Of a DNA stretch of 64,000 nucleotides, positions 1 through 8,272 are shown piece by piece. The position numbers were made by a program, and so were the translations under genes. Origin of the DNA: Gammaproteobacteria bacterium. Lineage in GTDB: Bacteria; Pseudomonadota; Gammaproteobacteria; Steroidobacterales; GCA-2729495. The notes beneath the pieces are model-generated. The model searched no databases. It was not told the DNA's origin and saw only the letters and a program-made list of their open reading frames with translations. Every line of letters begins with the position of its first letter. Position 1 is the stretch's first letter. The stretch lies in assembly GCA_015709695.1 (NCBI GenBank), contig CP054183.1:2468992-2532991 (forward strand), given 5' to 3'.

Positions 1-2
1 CG

Positions 3-116
3 CTGGCGCTGAGCGGCCTCGCGCAGCTGCCGGCGGCATGGCAAGCTAGGCGACCCGTTTCTCCGGCGATCGTGAGCAAGCCATGTCCAGCAGCCCGGGC
101 CAGGCGCCCGTCATAG
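3..116 (+). other. Possible 3' end of an upstream gene
   Basis: Before the first complete gene one frame reads a protein-like stretch (LALSGLAQLPAAWQA) that stays open until a TAG at 114-116, overlapping the next gene by 34 nt. A second frame closes earlier, with a TAG at 47-49. Either could be the tail of a gene lying mostly outside the window. There is too little sequence to assign a family, and the codon pattern alone does not decide between the frames. Confidence 0.2.
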
Positions 117-1087
117 GCGATATCGTCACCCTGCAGGGCCACATCCTCGCCCAGCAGTCACGCCATCCCGAGGCGACCGGAACCCTGTCCTGGATCCTCT
201 CGGCGTTGTCGATATCGGCGAAGATGATCGCCGCCCAGGTGCGTCGCGCCCGGCTATCCGACGTGCTCGGCGCGGTCGGCACCGGCAACGTGCAGGGTGA
301 GCAGCAGCAGAAGCTCGATGTCATCGCCAACGAGATCCTGCTGCGCACGCTCGGCGGGCGCGAGGGCGTGGCGATCGTCGCCTCGGAGGAGAACGAGGAG
401 CCGGTGATCCTGCGCAGCGCCGCGGAAGGCGAGCGCAAGTACTGCGTGCTCTTCGATCCGCTGGACGGCTCGTCCAACCTCGATGTCTGCGGATCGGTGG
501 GCACCATCTTCAGCATCCTGCGCCACGACCGGCGCGCCAGCCGGGCCGAGGACTCGCTGCTGCAGCCGGGGCGGCAGCAGGTGGCGGCGGGCTACATCCT
601 CTACGGGCCCTCGACGATATTCACGCTCACCATCGGCACGGGCGTCGACATGTTCGTGCTCGACCCCGCCATCGGTGCCTTCGTGCGTGTCGAGCAGGGC
701 CTGCGCATTCCCGCCACCGCGAAGAGCTACTCCGTCAACGAAGGCAACCGGCTCGCCTTCCCGGCCGGCTACCAGGCCTACCTCGACCACGCGCAGCGCA
801 ACGGCTACTCCAGCCGCTACGCGGGCGCGATGGTTGCCGACGTGCACCGCATCCTGCTCAAGGGCGGCGTGTTTCTTTATCCGCCGACCACCAAGGCGCC
901 CAAGGGAAAGCTGCGCTTGATGTACGAGGCCAATCCCATGGCCATGCTGGTGGAACAGGCGGGCGGCAAGGCGCTGAGCGGGCCCGGGCAACGCATCCTC
1001 GACGAGCAGCCTGCCGGCATCCACCAGCGCACCGCGGTGATCATCGGCAGCCCCGGCGAGGTCGACCAGGTCATCGGCCACCTCTGA
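83..1087 (+). CDS. fbp: Class 1 fructose-1,6-bisphosphatase
   Basis: This 334-residue protein has the length and signatures of class 1 fructose-1,6-bisphosphatase, the cytosolic gluconeogenic enzyme that removes the 1-phosphate from fructose-1,6-bisphosphate. The metal and substrate-binding signature DPLDGSSN is at residues 125-132, preceded by the acidic SEENEE segment at 101-106 and the GNVQGEQQQKLD helix near 68-79, all typical of the Li+-sensitive sugar phosphatase fold. The C-terminal part contains the EANPMAMLVEQAGG motif expected for FBPase. The ATG at 83 is preceded only by a weak ribosome site. A gene for an adenylating enzyme begins 19 nt downstream, so the two may be cotranscribed. 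No unusual residue changes were seen. Confidence 0.96.
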   Translation: MSSSPGQAPVIGDIVTLQGHILAQQSRHPEATGTLSWILSALSISAKMIAAQVRRARLSDVLGAVGTGNVQGEQQQKLDVIANEILLRTLGGREGVAIVASEENEEPVILRSAAEGERKYCVLFDPLDGSSNLDVCGSVGTIFSILRHDRRASRAEDSLLQPGRQQVAAGYILYGPSTIFTLTIGTGVDMFVLDPAIGAFVRVEQGLRIPATAKSYSVNEGNRLAFPAGYQAYLDHAQRNGYSSRYAGAMVADVHRILLKGGVFLYPPTTKAPKGKLRLMYEANPMAMLVEQAGGKALSGPGQRILDEQPAGIHQRTAVIIGSPGEVDQVIGHL

Positions 1088-1106
1088 GGCCGGCGGCGCG
1101 ACGGCC

Positions 1107-2516
1107 ATGGCCGCGGACGACAGCACCGGCCCCTGGCCCGAGTTCCTCGTCGCGAAAGGCGCGACGCTGCGCCAGGCCGTGGAAGGCCTGGGAACCTCGC
1201 AACACCTGGACACCGCCGCGCTGGCCGCCGGCCAGCGCCGGCAGCTCGCGCAGCTGCTGCGCTCGGCCGCCCGGCATGTCCCCTGGTACGAAGGCGCGGC
1301 CTGGATCCGGCCCCTGCTCGCAGCCATCGATAGCGGGAGCGGAGAATTCCAGGAACTCTGGTCTGCAGTGCCGCTGCTCGGCAAGGCCGAGCTGCGCGAT
1401 CACGCCACCCGGCTCGCCGCACGCAGCCTGCCTGCCGCACAGCTGCCACTCGGCGTCACGCGGACTTCCGGCTCGGTCGGCATTCCCGTCGAGGTGAAGA
1501 CCACGGCGCTGACCCGCCTCGCCTGGGACGCGCTCACCGTGCGCGAGCACCTCTGGCGCCAGCGCGACTTCGGCAAGCGCCTGGGCATCATCCGCAGCCT
1601 GATGCGGGCGCAGGCCGTGCCAGGAGGCAGCAGCCAGCCGGACTGGGGCCCGCCCGCGGGCAGCCTGTGGCGCACTGGAAAGGCCTCGGTGATCCATATC
1701 GGTTTCCCGCTGGACGAGCACATCGCCTGGCTGCGCCGCTTCGACCCGCATTACCTGCTCTCCTACCCGAGCCTGGTGGCCGCGTTGCTCGACGAACTGG
1801 GTCCGGGCGGGCGCCCGCCCGCGCTGGAAGAAGTGCGCATGATGTCCGAGCCGCTGGACGCCGGTCTCGAGGCGCGCCTCGTGAATGACTGGGGCGTGCG
1901 CGTTGCCGATGTCTACTCGGCCAACGAGGTGGGCAACATCGCCTTCCGCTGCCAGGAGAACCGCCTGCACGTGCAATCGGAAGCGATCCTGGTCGAGATA
2001 CTCGACGACGCCGCGCGTGCCTGCGCCCCGGGCGGGATGGGCCGCGTGGTGCTCACTTCACTGCACAACCTCGCCATGCCGCTGATCCGCTACGACATCG
2101 GCGACTTCGCGCGATTCGGCGAGCCCTGCCCCTGCGGGCGGGCGCATCCGGTGCTCGACAGGGTGCTCGGTCGCGTGCGCAACCTCGCGCTGGCGCCCGA
2201 CGGGCGACGCTTCTGGCCCTCGGCGCTGGCGAGGATCCGCGAGGTGCCCGGCATCCGCCAGTTCCAGTACGTGCAGACCGCGCCCGGCACCATCGAACTG
2301 CGGCTGGTCCTCGGGCGGGCGCTCGACGCGGCCGACGAGGCCAGGCTGCGCGACCTCACCTGCAGCCTGCTCGGCCATCCCTACGAGGTGCTCATCTGCC
2401 CGGTGCCGGCCATCCCCCGCGGGCCGACCGGGAAATTCGAGGAGTTCCTCTCGCTGCTGGCAGCGGCCGGGGCCCGCCCCCCCGGGAGCGCGGACCAGGA
2501 CTCCGCTCCAGTATGA
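1107..2516 (+). CDS. Phenylacetate-CoA ligase (PaaK/CapK)-like adenylating enzyme
   Basis: This 469-residue protein belongs to the PaaK/CapK branch of the ANL superfamily, which adenylates a carboxylate and usually passes it to CoA. The phosphate-binding loop TSGSVGIP lies at 120-127. A later segment, YSANEVGNIAFRC, matches the adenine-binding region, and RYDIGDFARFG is followed by the CPCGR cysteine signature seen in this family. A helical N-terminal segment of about 80 residues precedes the loop, as in CapK-like proteins. The real substrate cannot be read from sequence: no aryl-degradation genes are nearby, and the only close neighbour is fbp, 19 nt upstream. It could act on a polysaccharide precursor or an aryl acid. 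Confidence 0.85.
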   Translation: MAADDSTGPWPEFLVAKGATLRQAVEGLGTSQHLDTAALAAGQRRQLAQLLRSAARHVPWYEGAAWIRPLLAAIDSGSGEFQELWSAVPLLGKAELRDHATRLAARSLPAAQLPLGVTRTSGSVGIPVEVKTTALTRLAWDALTVREHLWRQRDFGKRLGIIRSLMRAQAVPGGSSQPDWGPPAGSLWRTGKASVIHIGFPLDEHIAWLRRFDPHYLLSYPSLVAALLDELGPGGRPPALEEVRMMSEPLDAGLEARLVNDWGVRVADVYSANEVGNIAFRCQENRLHVQSEAILVEILDDAARACAPGGMGRVVLTSLHNLAMPLIRYDIGDFARFGEPCPCGRAHPVLDRVLGRVRNLALAPDGRRFWPSALARIREVPGIRQFQYVQTAPGTIELRLVLGRALDAADEARLRDLTCSLLGHPYEVLICPVPAIPRGPTGKFEEFLSLLAAAGARPPGSADQDSAPV

Positions 2517-2523
2517 CCACGTC

Positions 2524-2590
2524 TTGCCAGTTTATAGACAGTTCACTAATGATCATGTCTTGACACACTCTATACACGCGCCTACGTTAT
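2524..2590 (+). promoter_or_regulatory. AT-rich repeated operator/promoter before the MerR-type gene
   Basis: The 78-nt gap before the MerR-type gene is much richer in A+T than its surroundings. It contains two related blocks 36 nt apart, GTCTTGCCA (2521-2529) and GTCTTGACA (2557-2565), each followed by an ATA/TATA-containing half (ATAGACA at 2535-2541 and TATACAC at 2571-2577). TTGACA at 2560-2565 resembles a -35 box and TATACA at 2571-2576 a -10 box, but they are too close together to form one promoter. A repeated operator for autoregulation is likely; the exact promoter is uncertain. Confidence 0.4.
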
Positions 2591-2594
2591 CAAC

Positions 2595-3461
2595 ATGTTG
2601 GCCGCGCGTACCTATTCCATTACCGAAATGCAGGCGATTTCGGGCTTCGACCGGCGGACCATCGTCTACTACCTGCAGCAGGGCCTCGTACCCCGCGCCG
2701 GACGGCGCGGGCCCAACACCCGCTATTCGCAGGACGCCCTGCTCCGGCTGCGCTTCATTCGCGGCTTCAAGGATCTCCAGGACCAGGGCCGCTGCGGTAC
2801 CGTGACGCTGCGGGAGATCGGCGCGCTGCTCGCCATGCTCGAGCCGGCCCAAGTCGGCGTGCTGGTCGAGCGGGGCATGCCGATGGAGGATCTCGCACCG
2901 CTGCTCGAGCGTCTGGCCAGCGACACCGCCACCCCGCCGGCTGCCGCAGCCCCCGCTGCCGTGGCGCAGACGCCCCCGGACGTGCCGGCCAGCGTCGCCG
3001 TGCAGACGGCGGAAGTACCTGCGGCACCACCACGCCCCGCACCGGGCCTGCTCGGTCCCTCCGGCCCGCGCCGCAGCTACGGCCTCGCGGATGCAGGCAT
3101 CCGCCAACGCATCGGCGCGCCGGCCTCCTCCGCGGAGGCGCCGCCGGCCACCACGTCTCCGGCGGCGACGACCGCGACGACGGAAGCGGCGCCGCCGTCG
3201 CCGGCCACGCCGTCTTCACCGGCAGCCACGACACCCGCCACGGCGGCCGACATCATGGCGGAGCTGGGGCGGCTGCTGCGCGAGCTCGAACTGCGCCCCG
3301 CCATGAGCGGCCGGCGCCTGGCACCGGGCGCCAGCGAGCAGTGGACGGAGATTCCCATCACCAGCCGCGTGTTCCTCTCTGTGCGCGGGCTGTCGCAGGA
3401 CGATGCACCGCTGGCGGATGCCGTGGCGCGTGAAATGAAGAAGGTCCTGCGCGGGCGCTGA
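2595..3461 (+). CDS. MerR-family transcriptional regulator with long Ala/Pro/Thr linker
   Basis: The N-terminal 75 residues form a MerR-type winged helix-turn-helix: YSITEMQAISGFDRRTIVYY followed by the wing with GRRGPNTRYSQDALLRL. Classical MerR proteins are 110-150 residues; this one has 288. After a short helical stretch (to about residue 110) comes a low-complexity Ala/Pro/Thr linker of about 100 residues and then a separate C-terminal segment of about 70 residues (SRVFLSVRGLSQ) that I do not recognise. No metal-binding cysteine cluster is visible, so it is not a classical mercury or copper sensor. The AT-rich, repeat-containing gap upstream suggests autoregulation. Its targets are unknown; neighbours are convergent or in other operons. 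Confidence 0.85.
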   Translation: MLAARTYSITEMQAISGFDRRTIVYYLQQGLVPRAGRRGPNTRYSQDALLRLRFIRGFKDLQDQGRCGTVTLREIGALLAMLEPAQVGVLVERGMPMEDLAPLLERLASDTATPPAAAAPAAVAQTPPDVPASVAVQTAEVPAAPPRPAPGLLGPSGPRRSYGLADAGIRQRIGAPASSAEAPPATTSPAATTATTEAAPPSPATPSSPAATTPATAADIMAELGRLLRELELRPAMSGRRLAPGASEQWTEIPITSRVFLSVRGLSQDDAPLADAVAREMKKVLRGR

Positions 3462-3476
3462 CCGGCGCCCGGTCGT

Positions 3477-4232
3477 TCAGCGCTGCTCGATGCCGCCGCG
3501 CGGCCGGCCGGCCTGCTGCGCGGCGCCCGGGTCGAGGTCCGCGGGGCCGAGCTGGTCGAGGTAGTACTGCACCGGCCAGCGATGCCCGCCCCAGCGATAG
3601 CCGCGACGGCTGGCAGCATGCGTCACATCGATGCTCCAGGCCTGTTGCAGGGCTTCGTTGGTGCCACGCACCCCATCGTCGGTGTTGATGAAGGCCTCGG
3701 CCTGGTCGGCGCAGGCGCCGTGGTGGCGCACGCCCCAGCTGGCATCGAACAGGCCGGCGATGCCGATCGGATCGAGGAAGGTCATGTCGATGCGCGCCGG
3801 CTGCTTCGCGGCCGCGCGATAGGCACGGCAGAAGGCATCCATCGGGTAGGCGCCGGCGCTGTGGCCGACAAGGTGGATGTAACGCAGGCCACCGAGGCGC
3901 GCGGCCTCGCGGCCGAGTTCCGCGCCGACATGCAGGCCCACGGCGCGGGCCCGCAGCAGGTTGTCGGACCAGGGCGACCAGATGTAGCGGATCACCGCGG
4001 TGCCCGGGGCCTGCGTGGCGAGCTGCCTGAAGCGCTGCTCGACCGCGATCAGTGTCGGCTCCTCGCGCCCGCGGCTGCCGTGGAAGAGGATCACCAGCCC
4101 GGTTGCATCCGGCGGCGCGCCGAGCGCGGGCACGGCGAACCCGGCCGGCACGCGGGTATAGACCTCGAGTCCGGCAAGCGCTGCCACCAGCAGCACCGCC
4201 GTGCCAAGCAGGATTCTCCTGAGCAGGGTCAT
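3477..4232 (-). CDS. Alpha/beta hydrolase with N-terminal membrane anchor
   Basis: The 251-residue product starts with a basic-hydrophobic segment (MTLLRRILLG then about 15 apolar residues) that should act as an uncleaved signal anchor or signal peptide, so the enzyme probably acts in the periplasm. The nucleophile elbow GHSAG is at 123-127 with Ser125. FHGSRG at about 50-55 can provide the oxyanion hole, and candidate acid and base residues follow (the DPIG region near 154 and late histidines). The ATG at 4232 overlaps the stop of the luciferase-like monooxygenase gene by 4 nt (ATGA), so the two are translationally coupled. A longer reading would overlap the upstream gene further and has no hydrophobic start. 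The substrate is unknown. Confidence 0.8.
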   Translation of the reverse strand: MTLLRRILLGTAVLLVAALAGLEVYTRVPAGFAVPALGAPPDATGLVILFHGSRGREEPTLIAVEQRFRQLATQAPGTAVIRYIWSPWSDNLLRARAVGLHVGAELGREAARLGGLRYIHLVGHSAGAYPMDAFCRAYRAAAKQPARIDMTFLDPIGIAGLFDASWGVRHHGACADQAEAFINTDDGVRGTNEALQQAWSIDVTHAASRRGYRWGGHRWPVQYYLDQLGPADLDPGAAQQAGRPRGGIEQR

Positions 4233-5272
4233 GATCCCTCCTGGGCGCGCAGACGCGGCATCACGCTTTCCGCAAACAGCCGTGTCTGCTCCACCATCGC
4301 CGCCTGGCGCGCGCCGTGTGGCGCGGGCACCGGCGAGCCGCCGAGCAGGTAGACATGATCGAGTCCGCGTTCGAGCAGCGCGCCCAGGCGCGCCTCGCAT
4401 TTCGCCGGTGGTCCGCAGATGGAGAACCAGTCGACGAACTCGTCGTCGATCAGCCCGAGGTGACTGCCGTCGTCGCGTGCGTGGCGGGCCATGTCGTAGC
4501 CGGCCTGCATGGCCTCGGCCACCGGTCGCAGGCGCGGCGGCAGGTGTTCGAGCGGCGAATGCTTCATGCCGGCGAAATGCGCGACCATGCCCGAGATCAT
4601 GCGCCCGAGTTCGATGGCGCGTCCCTGGTCCGGATCGCAGACGAGATTGACGTAGGCGCCGACGCGGATGGAACGGCGATCCCTGCCGGTCTCGGCCAGC
4701 CGGGCGCTTAGAGTGGCGAGTGCCCAGTCGATGCGCTCCGGTGCGCTGCCTACGGCGAAGCTGATGCGATCGGCGACATCCGCCGCCATGCGGATCGTGG
4801 CCGGTCCGGTGCAGGCCACGTCGATCGGCACGGCCGGCAATCCGGCGTCCTCCAGCCAGCGCAGCCGCGACGGCGTGCCGTTGCGCATCACCACCTCGCC
4901 GCGCAGGTAGGCCTGCAGTTGCTCCACGTAGCGGCGCAGCTCCGCCGTGCTGGCGCCGCGCCGGCCGATGTGCGCCGCCGAGGAGTCACCGCGGCCGATG
5001 CCGCAGACGGCGCGGGCCGCCGATTCCAGTTGCAGCGTGGCCAGCGCGCTGGCCGTGACCGAGGCGTCGCGTGTGTTCGGGTTGGTGACGCCGGTACCGA
5101 GGCGAAGGCGCCCGGTGCGTGCCGAAGCCAGGCCGAGCTGGCCCCAGGGATCCGGCGCCAGGCACTGGGTGTCCGGGCAGAGCAGGATGTCGAAGCCCAT
5201 GGCCTCGATCTCCGCGGCCAGCGCGGCGGTGTAGCCCGGCGAGGGCTCCATGACGATGCCGAACTCGGTCAT
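4229..5272 (-). CDS. Luciferase-like (LLM class) flavin-dependent monooxygenase
   Basis: This 347-residue protein has the (beta/alpha)8 bacterial luciferase-like fold. It opens with FGIVMEPSPGYTAALAAEIE and GFDILLCPDTQ, continues with RLRLGTGVTNPNTRDASVTA and CGIGRGDSSAAHIGR, which are characteristic of F420- or FMN-dependent LLM oxidoreductases, and ends with a substrate-pocket half near IDDEFVDWFSICG. Such enzymes oxidise or reduce small organic substrates with reduced FMN or F420; which cofactor is used cannot be decided here. It is the first gene of a two-gene operon on the minus strand, coupled by ATGA to the membrane-anchored hydrolase. That suggests the pair acts sequentially on one compound, for instance oxygenation to an ester followed by hydrolysis; that pairing is inference. 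Confidence 0.85.
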   Translation of the reverse strand: MTEFGIVMEPSPGYTAALAAEIEAMGFDILLCPDTQCLAPDPWGQLGLASARTGRLRLGTGVTNPNTRDASVTASALATLQLESAARAVCGIGRGDSSAAHIGRRGASTAELRRYVEQLQAYLRGEVVMRNGTPSRLRWLEDAGLPAVPIDVACTGPATIRMAADVADRISFAVGSAPERIDWALATLSARLAETGRDRRSIRVGAYVNLVCDPDQGRAIELGRMISGMVAHFAGMKHSPLEHLPPRLRPVAEAMQAGYDMARHARDDGSHLGLIDDEFVDWFSICGPPAKCEARLGALLERGLDHVYLLGGSPVPAPHGARQAAMVEQTRLFAESVMPRLRAQEGS

Positions 5273-5314
5273 GGCGCTTGCCGGTGTCGCCTGCCGCAGC
5301 GGATGGCTGGCGGC

Positions 5315-5584
5315 TTACTCGACGTTGCCGCGCACCCTGGGGCGAAGCTCGCGGTATCCCGGCCGCTGCGCCGACAGCTGCGTCGCCGTGAACCGGGAGT
5401 TGACCAGCGTCACCGTGCCGCCTCCCGAGACGCGCGCCTGGCGCACGGTCGGCTTGCCGCCCGGCGAGGCAGCCGAGGCAGCCCGACTGGCCGGGTTGGC
5501 CGGATCGGCCATGGCGACTGTCGCCACGAGCGTCAGCGTGGCGAGCGAAGCCACCAAGAGTCTTGCCAGTCTGTCGTGTTTCAT
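5315..5584 (-). CDS. Small secreted hypothetical protein
   Basis: An 89-residue protein with a clear Sec signal peptide: MKHDRLARLL, a hydrophobic core rich in Leu/Val/Ala/Thr, and a likely cleavage after AMA near residue 26. The mature part is short, basic and rich in Ala, Ser, Arg and Gly, with a VTLVNSRFTATQLSAQRPGY segment and no cysteines. I do not recognise a family. The ATG at 5584 is chosen because the signal peptide starts there; the longer frame upstream encodes only repeat-derived residues. It lies 42 nt downstream of the monooxygenase start, divergent from the nitrite-reductase gene but on the same strand as the monooxygenase. Confidence 0.6.
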   Translation of the reverse strand: MKHDRLARLLVASLATLTLVATVAMADPANPASRAASAASPGGKPTVRQARVSGGGTVTLVNSRFTATQLSAQRPGYRELRPRVRGNVE

Positions 5585-5657
5585 GATCGGCTCCCGCTCC
5601 GGCGATGATGGCGACGATGGTAGCAAATCAGCCGGCCTTGCCCGCGGCGGGCGGAAT

Positions 5658-5684
5658 CGAAAAGCCCGAAAAGCCCGAAAAGCC
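5658..5684. repeat. Three tandem copies of a 9-bp unit
   Basis: The unit CGAAAAGCC occurs three times head to tail without mismatch in the gap between the small secreted protein and the nitrite-reductase-like gene. It could be a simple-sequence slippage tract or a set of protein-binding half sites spaced by nearly one helical turn. No hairpin with a T-run is present here. Confidence 0.8.
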
Positions 5685-5732
5685 CGGCCTGGCACCGATC
5701 AGGGGTGCCTGTTCCGCGGGAAAGGTGCAACG

Positions 5733-5738
5733 TATACT
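5733..5738 (+). promoter_or_regulatory. Likely -10 box of the nitrite-reductase gene
   Basis: TATACT lies 72 nt before the ATG at 5810 in an otherwise GC-rich gap. No convincing -35 hexamer is found 16-18 nt upstream, so the promoter may need an activator or the assignment may be wrong. Confidence 0.35.
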
Positions 5739-5809
5739 CACTTTATCTCCCCCGCGTGATCTCCCGTTGTCCCGACGCCCGCCAGTACGACCAGCAGAAA
5801 GGCGCCACG

Positions 5810-7357
5810 ATGAGCAATGAATCGCGGTCTTCGAGCACTGTGGCATGGAAGACGGTGGTCTTCACGGCCTTGCGCCTGGCGCTCGGTCTGCTGTGGGGCT
5901 GGATGGCGATCCGCTTCTGGTCGCCGGGCTTCGACTCCCATCTGCACCACTATCATGACGTGGCCCTGAGCAGCCAGCCGGGCATGCTGATGCCCTGGTT
6001 CGGCATGTGGGTCGGCATCATGTCGATCGCGGCGGATTTCTTCGCCGGTTTCGGTCGGCTGGCGGCCACGCTCGTCGCGCTCTGTCTGCTGCTGGGCTTC
6101 GCCCGGCGCACCGTCTACATCCTGGCGATCGTGCTGAGCATCCCGCTGTGGCCGCTGGCCGACGGGTTCCTGCTGCCCCATTCGTTCAGCGCCTTCGGCC
6201 TGAGCTCGGTGCTGATCTACTTCCTGCTGTTCATGGTGCTGATGCATGCGGACCGGCTCGCCATCCCGCAGTGGCCGGGCATCGATGACCTGATCCTCGG
6301 GCAGTGGCGCGGCTGGCGCTGGTTCTGCGGCTTCGGGCCGCGGCAGGATGCGGCAGCCTCCCCCGGAGTCGGGCGGCCGGGCTTCGCCCAGCGCTCACTC
6401 ACCTGGCTGCTGGCGGCGGTCTTCGCGGTGCTGATCAGCGGCGTCGCCAACTCGCTGCACCTCGGGCACCCCGAATCCCCGAGCCCGTTCCAGGTCGGCG
6501 ACCACGGGCTGGTGGCCGATCCCAGGCCCGTTGCGCTGCCACCGCTGGCGGGCGAGGGCGACACGGTGGAGATCCACCTCGAGGCGCTGGTCAGCAGGAT
6601 CCGCATAGCGAGCGGGGTGAGCTACAACGGCAACACCTTCAACGACACGACACCGGGGCCCGTCATCCACGTCCGACAGGGGCAGACGGTGAAGATCCGC
6701 TTCACCAACCGCGACCCCCTGATGCCGCACTCGATCGATCTCCACTCGGCGAGGATCTCCCCCACCCGCGCCTTTGCCAGTGCCCGATACGGCGAGACGG
6801 TGGAGTTCTCCTTCAGGGCCGAGGTGCCCGGTGCCTTCCTCTACCACTGCAGCACCAACCCGGTGCTGCTGCACATGGCCAACGGCATGTACGGCGCCAT
6901 CATCATCGACCCCATCGAGCCGCTGCCCAAGGTGGACGCCGAGTACGTGCTGGTGCAGAGCGAGTGGTACACGCAGCATGTCAGCGGCTCGAGCATGATG
7001 GCCGACTACAGGAAGATGGTGACCGACCAGGCGGACCTCGTGGTGTTCAACGGCATCGCCTTCCAGTACCGCGATAACCCGCTGCCCGTGAAGGTGGGCG
7101 AGACGGTACGCATCCACCTCGTCAACGCCGGTCCCAATCGCTGGAGCTCCTTCCATGTCATCGGCGGCATCTTCGATCGTGTCTATCCGCACGGCGACAT
7201 GCAGCACGTGCTGACCAACGTGTCGGCCTACTCGGTCGGTCCCGGCCAGGGCAGCACCTTCGACATCCGCTTCACCGAGCCGGGCATGTATCCCTTCATG
7301 GACCACAACATGAGGAACATGATGCTCGGCGCGGAAGGGATGTTCGATGTGCACTGA
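5810..7357 (+). CDS. Membrane-anchored copper nitrite reductase (NirK/AniA-like)
   Basis: The 515-residue product joins an N-terminal membrane domain of about 200 residues (four or five helices, DoxX-like in layout) plus one more helix near 195-212 to two cupredoxin domains. All copper ligands of NirK/AniA are visible. Type 1 copper: His307, Cys347, His355, Met360 (YHC, then HMANGM). Type 2 copper: His312, His346 and His499. The catalytic Asp310 (PHSIDLH), His449 and Ile451 (SSFHVIGG, closest to AniA) are also kept. The expected reaction is reduction of nitrite to nitric oxide in the periplasm. The ATG at 5810 follows an AGAAAGG ribosome site. No nor or nitrite-sensor genes are adjacent. The membrane domain may pass quinol electrons or simply tether the enzyme. 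Confidence 0.85.
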   Translation: MSNESRSSSTVAWKTVVFTALRLALGLLWGWMAIRFWSPGFDSHLHHYHDVALSSQPGMLMPWFGMWVGIMSIAADFFAGFGRLAATLVALCLLLGFARRTVYILAIVLSIPLWPLADGFLLPHSFSAFGLSSVLIYFLLFMVLMHADRLAIPQWPGIDDLILGQWRGWRWFCGFGPRQDAAASPGVGRPGFAQRSLTWLLAAVFAVLISGVANSLHLGHPESPSPFQVGDHGLVADPRPVALPPLAGEGDTVEIHLEALVSRIRIASGVSYNGNTFNDTTPGPVIHVRQGQTVKIRFTNRDPLMPHSIDLHSARISPTRAFASARYGETVEFSFRAEVPGAFLYHCSTNPVLLHMANGMYGAIIIDPIEPLPKVDAEYVLVQSEWYTQHVSGSSMMADYRKMVTDQADLVVFNGIAFQYRDNPLPVKVGETVRIHLVNAGPNRWSSFHVIGGIFDRVYPHGDMQHVLTNVSAYSVGPGQGSTFDIRFTEPGMYPFMDHNMRNMMLGAEGMFDVH

Positions 7358-7363
7358 GCCGGC

Positions 7364-8272
7364 TCACCGCTGCCGGGGCGCAGGCGTCTCGAGGACCTCG
7401 ATCCATTCCCCGGCCGGGCCGATGGTGGCCGCCATCCTGCGCCCGTCGTAGGGGAACTCCCAGATCACCGCCGGGCGCCGGCGCCAGCGCGCCGGGATCG
7501 CCGCCAGGCTGTCACCGGTGAACGACACCATGGCCAGTCCTCCGGGCAGGGCGCCCGCCGCGCGGGGGCGCGGCCGGGCGCTGTCGGGATAGTCGTCGAG
7601 CTCGACGAGGAAGTTCTTCGGCAGGCTGGCGACCGCCAGCGGGAACTTCGTGCCTGCCGGCAGGCCGTGCGCGCGGCCGAGCACGCCGATGGCCCACTGC
7701 ATGGTCTCGCCGACCTGCAGGCCGAGCGCATCGCCGTAGAAGGCGCGCAGCTCCTCCATGCTGGCACCGCCTACCACGGTGATGAACACGCGATCCACCG
7801 GGCTCTGTGCCGTGCCGAGGTCGTACTGTGTGCCGCCCGGGATGATGCGCGTGAGGTAGAGCAGTTCATCGCCTGGTCCGACGGCTTGCATCGCACGCGG
7901 CGCGCGCTCGCCGGCACCGAGGTTGGCCGGCGGCCCCACCATGCGGAATCCGGCAGCCGGGATGCTCTTCGCCAGCGCATCCGGATCCATGACCAGCAGT
8001 TCGGTCGCATTCCAGCCATGGGTGAGCAATGGCTCGGGCACCACCGTGCCCGCCGGGGCCTCGATGATGCGCACGAAGACGCTGGCGCCGCTGGCCGGAC
8101 GCATCAGCACGTAGGGCTGGCCACGCATGGCCGCGGTATCCCAGGCCTGGGCGAGTTCGCCGGAGACCTCGCCGCGCACGGCCGTGGTGTAGTGCAGCCC
8201 CTGCTGCCAGGCCGGCTCCACCGCGGCGAGGCTGCGCACCACCAGCGTGACGATCGCGATGCTCTTCAACAT
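7364..8272 (-). CDS. Secreted glyoxalase/VOC-like protein of unknown function
   Basis: A 302-residue protein with a short signal peptide (MLKSIAIVTLVVRSLAAVEP). The remainder reads as two similar alpha/beta halves of the vicinal-oxygen-chelate type: one around 30-130, and one with the typical GASMEELRAFYGDALGLQVGE segment near 165-188 that resembles the second half of glyoxalase/bleomycin-resistance domains. The metal-binding residues of true glyoxalases are not obvious, so activity is not claimed. It converges with the nitrite-reductase gene, with 6 nt between stops, and is divergent from the TonB receptor gene. Confidence 0.65.
   Translation of the reverse strand: MLKSIAIVTLVVRSLAAVEPAWQQGLHYTTAVRGEVSGELAQAWDTAAMRGQPYVLMRPASGASVFVRIIEAPAGTVVPEPLLTHGWNATELLVMDPDALAKSIPAAGFRMVGPPANLGAGERAPRAMQAVGPGDELLYLTRIIPGGTQYDLGTAQSPVDRVFITVVGGASMEELRAFYGDALGLQVGETMQWAIGVLGRAHGLPAGTKFPLAVASLPKNFLVELDDYPDSARPRPRAAGALPGGLAMVSFTGDSLAAIPARWRRRPAVIWEFPYDGRRMAATIGPAGEWIEVLETPAPRQR

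Noticed and set aside
5810-7357. Loss of a catalytic histidine in the nitrite reductase-like protein
   Set aside because: I first aligned the GGH of NirK to GGI here, but the catalytic His is the one before LIGG/VIGG, which is present (His449).
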